From Alteromonas sp. LOR (lineage in GTDB: Bacteria; Pseudomonadota; Gammaproteobacteria; Enterobacterales; Alteromonadaceae), in assembly GCF_000753865.1 (NCBI RefSeq), contig NZ_JQFW01000042.1:1-64000 (forward strand): a stretch of 64,000 bases of DNA. The letters run 5' to 3'. The notes beneath the pieces were generated by a model. It worked only from the letters and a program-made list of their open reading frames with translations, was not told where the DNA came from and searched no databases. Positions 26,352-36,128 of the stretch are shown here, piece by piece. Each line of letters opens with the position of its first letter. Position 1 is the first letter of the stretch. The translations under genes were made by a program, and so were the position numbers.

Positions 26352-27188
26352 TTGAAACCTTTAATGTGCCGCCTTAAAAGCCGACTGTCATGGTCTTTAC
26401 TGTTACTGTTGCTAGTCAGTTTATTAGCAAGTGCACTACCCGCATTTGCAAATAATACCGTGAGCATTACGGTATTTGAAGATCATAAGCAGTATGTAGA
26501 AGCGTCTGAATCCTACGGTCTTTCTTGGAAGCTTTTTGAGCTAGCAGCGCGACATGCTAAATACCAGCTTGAGCTTCAGCCATCTTCGTGGCGAGCGTCT
26601 ATGAAGCGAGTTAAAGACGGCAAAGTGGACATGATTTTTGGTGCACTAAAGACTGCTGAGCGAGAAAAATGGGCTTCTTTTTCGCTACCTCTTATCGCTG
26701 AAGGTTCGGCGATATTCACCCAGCCTAACAATCCTGTTACTCATTTTGACGACATAGATTTAGAGAACAGCACTATAGGTGTGTCTGCAAGTTCCCTTCA
26801 AGAAACGCTGGCTAAAGAGTTAGGTTTTAAAAATATCTATTCTACGGTTCGTCGCCCGCAGCTTTATGACATGTTGAAAGGAAACAGATTAGATTACCTA
26901 TTCTTTGGCACTAGCATAATTAATTACTACTGTGTCAATTACAACAAGGCCGCAACGCCCAAGTGCATGAAACAAGTCAGTGAAGAGTTCCACCCCAGCG
27001 GGGTCCATACTTTAGCGTTAAGCAACAATAGCGCGGCAGTAGATAAGCTCAACCACATCAATCAAGCACTTGCCGCCCTTCGACATTCAAAAGAACTAAA
27101 AGCCGTGTTCAAGCAATACGCCAATTCAGATAGCTTGTATAAGGTCTGGCTTAAAAGCGTCGACGCTAGGCTTGCTGAAAGAAACTAA
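26352..27188 (+). CDS. Periplasmic solute-binding protein, family 3-like
   Basis: A 278-aa secreted protein. The N-terminus is a clear signal peptide (basic start, then LLLLLLVSLLASALPAFA) with AFA as the cleavage site. The mature part follows the extracellular solute-binding family 3 pattern: SWKLFELAARHAKYQLELQP, WRASMKRVKDGKVDMIFGA, TIGVSASSLQETLAKELG and YDMLKGNRLDYLFFG. Such proteins deliver amino acids or act as sensors; no ABC permease or ATPase is adjacent, so it is an orphan. The frame opens with TTG at 26352; an ATG at 26364 gives an equally good signal peptide, and the choice is open. Confidence 0.85.
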   Translation: MKPLMCRLKSRLSWSLLLLLLVSLLASALPAFANNTVSITVFEDHKQYVEASESYGLSWKLFELAARHAKYQLELQPSSWRASMKRVKDGKVDMIFGALKTAEREKWASFSLPLIAEGSAIFTQPNNPVTHFDDIDLENSTIGVSASSLQETLAKELGFKNIYSTVRRPQLYDMLKGNRLDYLFFGTSIINYYCVNYNKAATPKCMKQVSEEFHPSGVHTLALSNNSAAVDKLNHINQALAALRHSKELKAVFKQYANSDSLYKVWLKSVDARLAERN

Positions 27189-27493
27189 AGGCATTTTTTC
27201 AATTTATATTCACGTTCGATTTGTATTCATGCATCAGCGTTTGCTCATTGCGTTAGCATTGCCAACTAAAGATATTACAGCGAATAGTGTAAATACTTCT
27301 TAATGTAATTGTGTGCACGGTGGCACAGATATTATATTTCACGCAATCTCATCTGAATCACTTTGCTTTTAAATTCTAGAAAATAGCGGTAAATACTTTG
27401 TAAGCCTTATCTTACCTACCCTTAAAGAAGAATTTAGAATACAAAAAAAGTACATCTCGCCAACCTCATATATTTCCCCACCACTTTGTCTCC
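27189..27493. other. Intergenic region with no gene seen
   Basis: These 305 A/T-rich bp separate the binding-protein gene from the DUF1206 gene. No hairpin followed by a T-run and no clear promoter were recognised. Confidence 0.5.
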
Positions 27494-28351
27494 ATGGCGC
27501 ATAGCTTGCACATGTCTCTGTCATTATCACAGCCACTACAAAGCAAATTAGATAAGCATATGGACATCACGTTTCTCACTAAAGTTATTGCTCGCATTGG
27601 ATATTCAGCAAAATGCATTGTGTACTGTGTTCTCGGCATTCTTACACTGCTTGTTGCGTTTACCGCCACGAGAGCTGAAGAAGTGACGAAAAAATCAGTC
27701 TTTCAAGAGATTTTGTATACCCCGTTTGGCTCGGTCTCTCTCACCGCTGTTACTGTAGGTTTTGCCTGCTATGTGGCGTGGCGTTTAGCTCAAGGTGTTA
27801 CTAATCCTGGCAACCTTGATATGACAAAGCCAAAAGATGTCCTCATGCGCCTATTCTATTTCTTTTCTGCCATCGCCTACGGCTCAGCAACTTATGTATC
27901 AATAAAAGTATTAATGTCACTACAAGACGATTCTAAACAGCAACAGCAGCAAGTTGGAGAGAGTATTCTTCAAACAACATGGGGAGCGATACTTGTTGGC
28001 GCGATCAGTTTGGCAGTTATCCTTTTTTCCCTCATTCAGTTTAAACATGTAGTAAAAACGGATTTTATGGATAAATTTGTAAGCTCTATGCCTGCCTTAC
28101 AAAGCAAAATAGTAGTGTTGTGCGGCCGCTTAGGCTTCGCCTGTCGCGGCGTTGTGTATTTAATGGTTGGTGTGTTCTTTATGAATGCATCCATCGCGCA
28201 AAAATCCGAAAAAGCAGGTGGTCTTCCTGAAGCCGTATCCACATTATTAGTTCAACCCTTTGGGCCATGGATGGTAAGTGCCCTAGGCATTGGTTTAATG
28301 GGGTTCGGTATTTTTTGTGGTTTCGAGGGCCGATATCGGAAAACAGACTAG
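27494..28351 (+). CDS. DUF1206 membrane protein
   Basis: A 285-aa integral membrane protein with three repeats of two helices, as in the DUF1206 family. The repeat signature (A)RIGYSAKCIVYCVLGIL reappears as CGRLGFACRGVVYLMVGVFF. Six hydrophobic segments are visible. The function is unknown. An internal ATG at 27560 begins just before the first repeat (MDITFLTKVIARIGYSAKC) and could be the true start, since neither start has a clear ribosome binding site. The AI-2E family gene follows 61 bp downstream on the same strand. Confidence 0.85.
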   Translation: MAHSLHMSLSLSQPLQSKLDKHMDITFLTKVIARIGYSAKCIVYCVLGILTLLVAFTATRAEEVTKKSVFQEILYTPFGSVSLTAVTVGFACYVAWRLAQGVTNPGNLDMTKPKDVLMRLFYFFSAIAYGSATYVSIKVLMSLQDDSKQQQQQVGESILQTTWGAILVGAISLAVILFSLIQFKHVVKTDFMDKFVSSMPALQSKIVVLCGRLGFACRGVVYLMVGVFFMNASIAQKSEKAGGLPEAVSTLLVQPFGPWMVSALGIGLMGFGIFCGFEGRYRKTD

Positions 28352-28412
28352 TTAATTTTGAGACTTAACGACAGAAGTACTCACTCACTCTTCACATTAT
28401 AAGGACAGTACA

Positions 28413-29543
28413 ATGAAGGAAAACCCACTTTTACATAGGCATGACGAATACAAGGTAAAAACAAGAGACGTTCGAGTTGTAAGGCTTCTTATTGTTTTAG
28501 TCGCGCTTGCCACACTCTATACATTGTATTTTGCTCAGTCGCTGATCATTCCAGTGGTTTTTTCAATGTTAGTTGCACTGCTGTTGAGCCCTCTTGTGAC
28601 TAGACTCAAGCGGCTGTTCATACCGCGGGCCGTTTCCTCTATGGTTCTATTAGCGATGTTGGTTACGCCATTAACCTTTTTGGCGTTCGAACTTTCGGAG
28701 CCGGCTGAGCGATGGATGAAATCCCTACCGCTATTGGCCGAGCAGATTGCTGAAGAACTCTCAATGTTAAGCGCCGTGGCGCACGGCGATACAACCTTGC
28801 AGGAAAGCCAAGCGAGTAATACCGCCTATCCGTGGTTTGAAAAAGAGCCAACGCAAAAAACCGACGATTCAGCTGTAGAAGAGCAATTTAAACAAGGTAG
28901 TAGGCAAATGATTTTTGAAATGTTGCTCGCTGCACCGCTTTTTCTCGCACAGGTGATAGGCGCTGTTGTACTAACACTCTTTCTTCTTATTTTTGGGCCA
29001 CCACTGTCGAAAGTTGTCATCAATGACTTTCCGATAATCAAAAATAGAGAGCGAGCAAAACTGTTGATTAGAAGTATTCAACAGGCTCTATCTCACTATA
29101 TTTTAACCATCAGTATTATTAATTGTGCACTAGGTGTTCTAACAGCAATCGGCCTTTCGTACTTTAATATTCGCGATGCTATTTTATGGGGTGCCATCGT
29201 CGGTCTATTAAACTTTGTTCCTTATATGGGCTCTATAATTAGTGTTGGTATACTGTTGCTTGTTGGTACGCTGCAGTTTGGAATAACAAGCACAGCGTTG
29301 CTTCCTGTTGGGATATTCCTTACTTTGAATATCATTGAATCTCAAATAGTAACCCCAACGGTTTTAGGCAAAAGTATGCAGATTAACCCGCTGGTTATCA
29401 TAGTGTGGCTTTTTGTCAGTGGCTGGATCTGGGGCATGTTGGGTGTACTGTTGGCGGTGCCGATATTTGTATGTATCAAACTGACACTCCAACAAATGGA
29501 AGTCTTTCCTCACTGGTTAAAATTCATTGAAGCTCATGACTAG
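28413..29543 (+). CDS. AI-2E family transporter
   Basis: A 376-aa inner-membrane protein of the AI-2E exporter-like (TqsA/PerM) family. It has two N-terminal helices (LYTLYFAQSLIIPVVFSMLVALLLSPLV), a soluble segment (residues about 110-165), and five or six C-terminal helices. These include the characteristic AILWGAIVGLLNFVPYMGSIISV and a late segment with LNIIESQIVTPTVLGKS and NPLVIIVWLFVSGWIWGMLGVLLAVP. Members export autoinducer-2 or act as cation antiporters, so the substrate is not assigned. AAGGA lies about 8 nt before the ATG. Confidence 0.93.
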   Translation: MKENPLLHRHDEYKVKTRDVRVVRLLIVLVALATLYTLYFAQSLIIPVVFSMLVALLLSPLVTRLKRLFIPRAVSSMVLLAMLVTPLTFLAFELSEPAERWMKSLPLLAEQIAEELSMLSAVAHGDTTLQESQASNTAYPWFEKEPTQKTDDSAVEEQFKQGSRQMIFEMLLAAPLFLAQVIGAVVLTLFLLIFGPPLSKVVINDFPIIKNRERAKLLIRSIQQALSHYILTISIINCALGVLTAIGLSYFNIRDAILWGAIVGLLNFVPYMGSIISVGILLLVGTLQFGITSTALLPVGIFLTLNIIESQIVTPTVLGKSMQINPLVIIVWLFVSGWIWGMLGVLLAVPIFVCIKLTLQQMEVFPHWLKFIEAHD

Positions 29544-29586
29544 CAGAAATAGGTGGATAGAAATCGCCCTACAGAACTACGCAACG

Positions 29587-30762
29587 TTACGGCTCCTCTT
29601 CTGAGGAGCTTGTTTCGACTGATTCATAGGATACGATATCGTCGACTTGCATTTTCGTTGCGTCAAAAAATGCATTTTTCAATATTGAAACCACCGCTTG
29701 GAAAGTAGAAATATCAGTATTATCCAGTGTACCTTCAATAGGTATTCGCGCAGCGACTAATTGAGACTCATCATTTTCAAGTATTGCACTTAGCAAATCG
29801 GCACCGCCCTCAAAAATAATGGTAAATAATCCGTCATCGTCTTTTTCTACATCTTCCCGCCAAGAAAAAATACTTAAATCGTAAACACCGGCTTTAGCAT
29901 AACCGCTAACTTCATTACTTTTTGCCGCTAACTCCATGGCGCCATCAATGCCACCGGCCTCGATATCAAATGGCGTGTATACATTAAATACCGTTTGTAT
30001 CTGCTTGACCGAAAAGCGTTGTACTTCCATATTAAAATCAAAGTTGGCCTGTTCACTAAAAGGATCTAACTTTCCAACTAAAGTGAGGGTTGCCTCACCC
30101 ATTAAATCCCCTGTAACGTCAACGCTGGTCACTAACGTTTTCATCAAGTTTTGTGCGTTAGTAATATTTTTTATATCTGCATTGATGTTTGCAATATATG
30201 TCGGTATTTCACCCTTCTTTGTTTGATTAACTAACGACACTTTCCCGTCAATAATTTTTAACGTATCGATAGAAAACACCACTAAATTATTGGCAAGCCC
30301 AATCCACGTTCTTTCATCTTTAACTTGTGGGTTTTGCTCCGGCGTCGTTGTGTCTTTGTCGTAAACGACTATCTTTGGTTGGCTAAACACCATATTGGTG
30401 ACTAAATTGCCGTTTAATATTGCCGACCATGCCAAGGAAAAATCGAGGGTTGTCACAGACAGTAGCGGCTTAGGAGATGATTGATCGTCAACGGCATAAA
30501 TCTCAATATCGTCAACCGAGTAGGCGCCGCGATACAAATGTAAATCTACGTCGCCGACCTGCCCCGTTATGCCTTTTGTCTGATTAATTTGTTGATTGAT
30601 ATAATATTGAACTGCGTATGGCGCGCCTATGCGCGCGAATATAAGAAGCAAAACAGTTACCACAATAACCTTGAACCATGTTCTTTTGTGCATATCAGCA
30701 CTAAACCTATCGCTCCTAGAAAGAGACATCTCGCAATCCTTTTTATCTTTAATTGTGTTCAT
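29587..30762 (-). CDS. DUF748/AsmA-like envelope protein
   Basis: A 391-aa protein with one N-terminal transmembrane helix (WFKVIVVTVLLLIFARIG) after a basic cytoplasmic tail, and a periplasmic beta-rich body. GQVGDVDLHLYRGAYSVDDIEIY and later VVFSIDTLKIIDGKVSLVNQ are typical of DUF748/AsmA-type proteins, a group now linked to lipid transfer between the membranes. The C-terminus is acidic (ETSSSEEEP). Possible in-frame starts at Met12 and Met24 exist. It converges with the AI-2E family gene with only 43 bp between the stops. Confidence 0.8.
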   Translation of the reverse strand: MNTIKDKKDCEMSLSRSDRFSADMHKRTWFKVIVVTVLLLIFARIGAPYAVQYYINQQINQTKGITGQVGDVDLHLYRGAYSVDDIEIYAVDDQSSPKPLLSVTTLDFSLAWSAILNGNLVTNMVFSQPKIVVYDKDTTTPEQNPQVKDERTWIGLANNLVVFSIDTLKIIDGKVSLVNQTKKGEIPTYIANINADIKNITNAQNLMKTLVTSVDVTGDLMGEATLTLVGKLDPFSEQANFDFNMEVQRFSVKQIQTVFNVYTPFDIEAGGIDGAMELAAKSNEVSGYAKAGVYDLSIFSWREDVEKDDDGLFTIIFEGGADLLSAILENDESQLVAARIPIEGTLDNTDISTFQAVVSILKNAFFDATKMQVDDIVSYESVETSSSEEEP

Positions 30763-31436
30763 TTATGTAAATACTAGCGAAACGCAGTGTAATTATTAGC
30801 TCAGCGCAGTGTAAAAACCACACAGACAATGCTGGCATTAGCGACGTTACAAGCCCTCATTATGACTAACAATCTATACATAAGCGCTTTATTCAGGCTC
30901 CCTACTACACCCATGAGGCACACACTTGAAGCACACCAATGAGCTAAACCCATGAGCCATACCCACGAGCTAAACCCATGAGGCTCTGGCAACGCTCCTA
31001 GTCTCCTTGTATGAAGAGATGGCGCTACTTAAGTAAAACGTAGTTTCACTGTGTTTTTGTTGCAGCGTTTTCGCTTTAGTACCTATCAAAAGCTTCTTTC
31101 AAAAGTTGAGCCAAAACTGGCATCGCACAATTTTTAAAGCAATTCCATACAGCACATGTATAAACACGCGTACGAATGCCTTTTTGAAAACTCAGAAACA
31201 CGGCATAAACGTTACGTTAGGTTAAAAACTCAGTAGGGTAATGTGCGCTGTACGTTTAGAATGATCGTATAAAGCCAGCAATCGTAGCCTAGAACGGCGA
31301 ATATCTTTTTCACTGCCTTTGCGTTTTCTGTATTACAAAAAAGAGCAGCATTTGCGATACTAGGTTAAAGAAAGAACCTGTTTACAGAACAATGTAAATA
31401 GACCGCACATAATAGATGCAGATTTAAGGAGAAAGT
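30763..31436. other. Long intergenic region with short direct repeats
   Basis: These 674 bp lie between two divergent genes. At 30941-30956 and 30967-30982 the 16-mer GAGCTAAACCCATGAG is duplicated with a 26-bp period, and ACCCATGAG also occurs near 30909. Beyond this nothing was recognised: no gene with a credible start, no tRNA and no terminator. The 3' end carries AAGGAG, the ribosome binding site of the antiporter gene. Confidence 0.6.
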
Positions 31437-32405
31437 ATGTTTTTAGCCTGCTTGGCTATTGCTATTGGTTTACCGGTACTACTGTGGAGCGCAGGAAAGT
31501 TTGTGGGTGGCGCTGCCTCGGTAGCAAATCACTTCGGCGTATCACCGCTATTGATAGGTATGCTCATCATCGGTTTTGGTACGTCTGCCCCGGAAATCAT
31601 TGTCTCCATATTCGCTGCACTCCAAGGAAACTCAGGTATCGCGTTGGGGAATGCCTATGGGTCTAATATCGCTAACATCCTACTGATATTAGGGCTAACC
31701 GCTGTCATTAGCCCTATTGCAGTGAAATCAGAAATAATCAAAAAAGAACTGCCTGTGTTACTTGGCATTACTTTTTTTGCTGCTTGGCAGGTGCTCGACC
31801 AACAGGTTTCTAAAGACGATGCGTTTTCACTATTAGGATTATTCGTCCTGCTTATTTCGTGGAGCATTTACCACGGGATGAAAGGCGACAAAGACGCACT
31901 CGCCGACGAATACAATGACGAGATCAATGCCTCCGAAGGCACAGTGAAAACCCATGTAATCTGGCTTATTGCCGGTTTACTGCTGCTTGTTGCAAGCTCA
32001 CGCATGTTGGTGTGGGGTGCGGTGGAAGTTGCTACATTCTTTGGTGTCAGCGACACAATTATCGGGCTTACGGTTATTGCTATTGGTACGTCATTGCCAG
32101 AGCTCGCCTCTTCGCTTATTGCCGTTAAAAAGGGAGAGCACGACCTAGCCATTGGCAATGTGATTGGCTCTAATATGTTCAATACCCTTGCTGTGGTGGG
32201 CATTGCCGGCACCATTCAGCCCATGGCCGTGAGTTCAGATTTTATTTATCGAGACATCGTCGTCATGCTTGCATCCACGGTGGCCTTATTCATCTTTTGT
32301 ATCGGTATTAAGCGCCAGGGGCGACTTAACCGCGTTGAAGGGGGAGCTTTCGTGCTAGCCTATATGGCGTATACCTATTGGCTTATACAAGTGGCTTTCA
32401 TTTAA
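31437..32405 (+). CDS. Calcium/sodium antiporter (YrbG/CaxA family)
   Basis: A 322-aa inner-membrane cation exchanger with two homologous halves of about five helices each. The alpha repeats that bind the ions are clear: GFGTSAPEIIVSIFAALQG with GNAYGSNIANILLILG in the first half, and AIGTSLPELASSLIAVKKG with GNVIGSNMFNTLAVVG in the second. A central acidic cytoplasmic loop (KDALADEYNDEINASE) separates the halves. It probably extrudes Ca2+ in exchange for Na+. AAGGAGAAAGT precedes the ATG, an excellent ribosome binding site. It converges with the next gene at 20 bp spacing. Confidence 0.95.
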   Translation: MFLACLAIAIGLPVLLWSAGKFVGGAASVANHFGVSPLLIGMLIIGFGTSAPEIIVSIFAALQGNSGIALGNAYGSNIANILLILGLTAVISPIAVKSEIIKKELPVLLGITFFAAWQVLDQQVSKDDAFSLLGLFVLLISWSIYHGMKGDKDALADEYNDEINASEGTVKTHVIWLIAGLLLLVASSRMLVWGAVEVATFFGVSDTIIGLTVIAIGTSLPELASSLIAVKKGEHDLAIGNVIGSNMFNTLAVVGIAGTIQPMAVSSDFIYRDIVVMLASTVALFIFCIGIKRQGRLNRVEGGAFVLAYMAYTYWLIQVAFI

Positions 32406-32425
32406 ACTTTCCACCAACAAAAAAA

Positions 32426-32860
32426 CTAACTCACTGTTGTGGCCAACGTGATTAAACTGGTGGCCACAATTATTGTGAGAATGATTAAATTAATACCAAA
32501 GCTGTCGTTTTTTCGGCGGCTTCTTCTTGCCCGCATCACGGTGCTGATTAAACTCAACACTAAACATATGCGAAGCAACACAACCATGGCATCCACGTAT
32601 GACATGGTCCACGTGTTATCACCCTCTACGCCCCAGTATTGCTGCACCCCGGTAATGAATTCTGGGCGAGCATAGTGAAACAGAATCAATACCACGACTA
32701 GGCCCGCCCAGGCTAAAATATTTAGCCCAAGCATAACCTTGTAAAACAAAGTGTCTCCATGAGGGGTTTTCCGTCTATCTTCGCTATGGTGTAACGGCTT
32801 TGTGCTCATTTTGTACTTTTCATCGCCTTTCATTGATAAAGAAACATTTTTATTTCCCAT
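32426..32860 (-). CDS. Hypothetical membrane protein with three helices
   Basis: A 144-aa product, not recognised beyond its topology. A basic hydrophilic N-terminus of about 45 residues (KPLHHSEDRRKTPHGD) precedes three hydrophobic segments (MLGLNILAWAGLVVVLILFHY; MVVLLRICLVLSLISTVM; INLIILTIIVATSLITLATTV), with the basic linker RARRSRRKND between the second and third. A later start at Met11 or Met18 is possible. It is convergent with the antiporter and divergent from asnS. Confidence 0.75.
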   Translation of the reverse strand: MGNKNVSLSMKGDEKYKMSTKPLHHSEDRRKTPHGDTLFYKVMLGLNILAWAGLVVVLILFHYARPEFITGVQQYWGVEGDNTWTMSYVDAMVVLLRICLVLSLISTVMRARRSRRKNDSFGINLIILTIIVATSLITLATTVS

Positions 32861-33125
32861 TTGTCACTCTGTTCTCTGGCATCCAGCTTATGGTTGAGTA
32901 TACTAGCGTGCTATTGGATTGTGGCAGACTTCTCATTTAAAGCACCTTCGCCATTGTATTGGCAGGCGTGCGTCTAGAAAGCCACGTTTTAATTTGTGTT
33001 ATTTTATCGGCAAAAAAATCCAAAACATTGACCAAAAACCATTTTTTCGTGCATTTTGCACACTGCGTTTATGTGACTAATGATAGTACATAGCAGCCAA
33101 GAAACAGTAAGACGGAGAAACTAAC

Positions 33126-34523
33126 ATGACGCACGCGCCCGTTGTTGACGTACTTAAAGGTAAGTACGCCGTTGGCGAATCGGTAACCGTTAAAGGTTGG
33201 GTGAGAACACGCCGAGATTCTAAAGCCGGTTTATCATTTATCGCGCTACACGATGGTAGCTGCTTCGATCCGGTTCAAGTAATTGCGCTTAACTCTCTGT
33301 CAAATTACGCCGACATTCAGCGCCTAACGACTGGCTGTTCGCTGTCGGTAACCGGTTTAGTGAAAGAGTCACAAGGTCAAGGCCAGTCTCTTGAGATAGA
33401 TGCTACAGAAGTGGAAGTTATCGGGTTAGTGGAAAACCCAGACACGTATCCGATGGCCGCTAAGCGACACAGCATTGAATACCTTCGCGAATACGCACAC
33501 TTGCGCCCTCGTACTAACGTTATCGGTGCGGTAACTCGCGTACGCAACTGTTTATCACAAGCTATCCACCGCTTCTTCCACGAGAAAGGCTATTACTGGG
33601 TTTCAACGCCTATTTTAACGGCAAGCGATACCGAAGGCGCGGGGGAAATGTTCCGTGTTTCAACACTAGACATGATGAACCTTCCTCATGACGACAAGGG
33701 AAATGTTGATTATTCTGAGGACTTTTTCGGCAAAGAAACCTACCTAACAGTAAGTGGTCAGCTTAACGTTGAAACTTATTGTACGGCAATGTCTAAGGTA
33801 TATACCTTCGGCCCAACCTTCCGTGCTGAAAACTCAAATACGTCACGTCACCTTGCTGAATTTTGGATGATTGAACCTGAAGTGGCCTTTGCTGACCTAA
33901 GTGATGTGGCACAACTTGCAGAAGACATGCTCAAATATGTATGTAAGGCCGTGCTAGAAGAACTTCCGGACGATATGGCGTTCTTTGCCCAGCGCATAAA
34001 GAAAGATGCAATAGAGCGTCTTGAAAGCCTAGTGAGTTCTGAATTTGTGCGCATGGACTACACTGATGCTATCGAAATCTTACAAAACTGTGGCAAAACC
34101 TTTGAGTTCCCAGTTGAGTGGGGCATTGACCTTTCATCAGAGCACGAACGCTACCTAGCAGAAGAGCATGTTGGCGCGCCTATTATCATGCAAAACTATC
34201 CAAAAGATATTAAAGCCTTCTACATGCGCATTAATGACGACGGCAAAACCGTTGCTGCAATGGATGTATTGGCACCAGGAATTGGTGAGATTATTGGTGG
34301 TTCTCAACGTGAAGAGCGTCTTGACGTTTTTGACGCCCGTCTTGAAGAGATGGAACTGTCAAAAGAAGACTACGCGTGGTATCGCGACCTTCGCCGCTAT
34401 GGCACCGTTCCTCACTCAGGCTTCGGTTTAGGATTCGAACGTTTAGTGGCTTACGTAACTGGAATGCAAAATGTACGTGATGTGATCCCCTTCCCTCGTA
34501 CACCAGGCAATGCAAGCTTCTAA
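33126..34523 (+). CDS. asnS: Asparagine--tRNA ligase
   Basis: Class IIb aminoacyl-tRNA synthetase that charges tRNA-Asn. At 465 aa it matches the bacterial family length. The N-terminal OB-fold anticodon-binding domain ([14 protein letters not shown]) precedes the catalytic core, with motif 2 ([21 protein letters not shown]) and motif 3 ([15 protein letters not shown]) intact. GGAG lies 11 nt before the ATG. A strong intrinsic terminator follows 30 bp after the stop, so the gene is monocistronic. No tRNA or T-box leader was seen upstream. Confidence 0.98.
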   Translation: MTHAPVVDVLKGKYAVGESVTVKGWVRTRRDSKAGLSFIALHDGSCFDPVQVIALNSLSNYADIQRLTTGCSLSVTGLVKESQGQGQSLEIDATEVEVIGLVENPDTYPMAAKRHSIEYLREYAHLRPRTNVIGAVTRVRNCLSQAIHRFFHEKGYYWVSTPILTASDTEGAGEMFRVSTLDMMNLPHDDKGNVDYSEDFFGKETYLTVSGQLNVETYCTAMSKVYTFGPTFRAENSNTSRHLAEFWMIEPEVAFADLSDVAQLAEDMLKYVCKAVLEELPDDMAFFAQRIKKDAIERLESLVSSEFVRMDYTDAIEILQNCGKTFEFPVEWGIDLSSEHERYLAEEHVGAPIIMQNYPKDIKAFYMRINDDGKTVAAMDVLAPGIGEIIGGSQREERLDVFDARLEEMELSKEDYAWYRDLRRYGTVPHSGFGLGFERLVAYVTGMQNVRDVIPFPRTPGNASF

Positions 34524-34552
34524 AAAAAGAGTAGCTTAATATTTATCGCTAA

Positions 34553-34576
34553 AGCCCGCTATTGCGGGCTTTTTTG
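34553..34576 (+). terminator. Intrinsic terminator of asnS
   Basis: AGCCCGC and GCGGGCT form a perfect 7-bp GC-rich stem around the loop TATT, followed by TTTTTT. It lies 30 bp after the asnS stop codon. Confidence 0.93.
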
Positions 34577-34684
34577 TTTACGCCAATTCAATTTCAAATG
34601 CTCAATACCAGTCCGCCATGTAGGGAAAATACAAAAGATACGTTATGCTTTAGCAATCTCTTAACAAAAATAAATTTAAAAACA

Positions 34685-36010
34685 ATGTTAAATAGAGCTG
34701 CCAAACCTTTAGTAAAACTGGTTGAGCGTTACCTACCCGACCCGTTTGTTTTTGTTCTTATTCTGACTGTTTGCGTCTTTTTAGCCGCTGTAATCATTGA
34801 GCAACAACCTGTTGTTACTGTTGTCGAACAATGGGGAAATGGCCTGTGGGGGCTACTCACCTTTTCTATGCAGATGTTGCTGGTACTTGTCACTGGATTT
34901 ATGCTGGCTTCTACTGTGTTCATGCGAATGCTGTTAGAAAAGCTGGCTCACCTTGGCAACACGCCGGGAAAAGCAATCCTATTGGTGACCCTTGTTTCAC
35001 TTTCGGCAAGCTGGATAAACTGGGGTTTCGGGTTAGTTGTGGGGGCACTGTTTGCCAAAGCCTTAGCACGAAAAACTCCCGTGGATTATCGACTTCTTGT
35101 GGCCAGTGCCTATTCGGGGTTTTTAGTTTGGCATGGCGGCCTTGCGGGTTCAGTACCCCTTACTATTGCCACACCGGGTCACTTTAGTGAAAACCAAATC
35201 GGTGTAATTAGCACAAGCGATACCCTTTTCAGTGGGTTTAATATTGCGCTGCTTTGCATTCTTTTTATTGTTGTCCCGCTGGTAAATCGGCTTATGCTGC
35301 CATCACATCAAGACAGCGTTATTGTCAGTCCAGACAACCTCATCTATAGCATAGAACAAGAACAAGGCCTAGAACAAGAAAAAAGCAATGAAAGACCCGC
35401 TGATAAATTAGAAAACAGTAAAATTCTGGGCATTCTCATTGGCCTTTTGGGGATAGCGTACCTTGTTAATTATTTTATAAAAGACGGCGGTTTAAACCTC
35501 AACATTGTGAATACTATTTTCTTGTTTTTGGCTATTGCTCTACACGGCACACCAAAACGTTTGCTGCAAAGCCTACAGCAGGCAGTGAAAGGCGGCAGCG
35601 GAATCATTATTCAGTTTCCTTTTTACGCCGGCATTATGGCCGTCATGGTACAGTCTGGATTGGCTGAAAGTATGTCTCAATGGTTAATTAGCTTTGCTTC
35701 TGCCCAGTCGCTTCCGGTGCTTACCTTTGTTAGCGCAGGTATAGTGAACATTTTTGTCCCCTCTGGCGGTGGTCAATGGGCAGTGCAAGCGCCAGTGGTG
35801 CTTCCTGCAGCAGCCGAATTAGGGGCAGATATCTCTCGCGTTGCGATGGCAGTTGCTTGGGGTGATGCGTGGACAAATTTAATCCAGCCATTCTGGGCAT
35901 TGCCAGTGCTAGCGATAGCGGGTTTAAAAGCCAAAGACATTATGGGTTTCTGCTTAGTCCAGCTTATCATCACGGGTGTAATAATCGCCTTAGCGCTGCG
36001 CTTTTTTTAG
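34685..36010 (+). CDS. atoE: Short-chain fatty acid transporter AtoE
   Basis: A 441-aa inner-membrane permease that resembles E. coli AtoE along its length (440 aa there): ERYLPDPFVFVLILT at the start, NWGFGLVVGALFAK, TLFSGFNIALL, IIIQFPFYAGIMAVM and VPSGGGQWAVQAPVVLPAAAELG. It should import short-chain fatty acids such as butyrate or acetoacetate. The frame is open upstream to 34562, but that longer form starts inside the asnS terminator, so the ATG at 34685 is chosen. The atoDAB degradation genes are not adjacent, which leaves the catabolic partner unknown. Confidence 0.94.
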   Translation: MLNRAAKPLVKLVERYLPDPFVFVLILTVCVFLAAVIIEQQPVVTVVEQWGNGLWGLLTFSMQMLLVLVTGFMLASTVFMRMLLEKLAHLGNTPGKAILLVTLVSLSASWINWGFGLVVGALFAKALARKTPVDYRLLVASAYSGFLVWHGGLAGSVPLTIATPGHFSENQIGVISTSDTLFSGFNIALLCILFIVVPLVNRLMLPSHQDSVIVSPDNLIYSIEQEQGLEQEKSNERPADKLENSKILGILIGLLGIAYLVNYFIKDGGLNLNIVNTIFLFLAIALHGTPKRLLQSLQQAVKGGSGIIIQFPFYAGIMAVMVQSGLAESMSQWLISFASAQSLPVLTFVSAGIVNIFVPSGGGQWAVQAPVVLPAAAELGADISRVAMAVAWGDAWTNLIQPFWALPVLAIAGLKAKDIMGFCLVQLIITGVIIALALRFF

Positions 36011-36128
36011 TGGGCAAGTAGTTAACGTGTGTATTTACCCAATGAGGATAGTCTATTTATGTCTACGCTACGCTATTTTGTAGACACTCAATATCAATGC
36101 TTTATATTATTGATATTACACACAACGG

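Noticed and set aside
34562-34684. Longer N-terminus for AtoE
   Set aside because: The extension starts within the asnS terminator and lacks similarity to AtoE, whose normal start fits the ATG at 34685.
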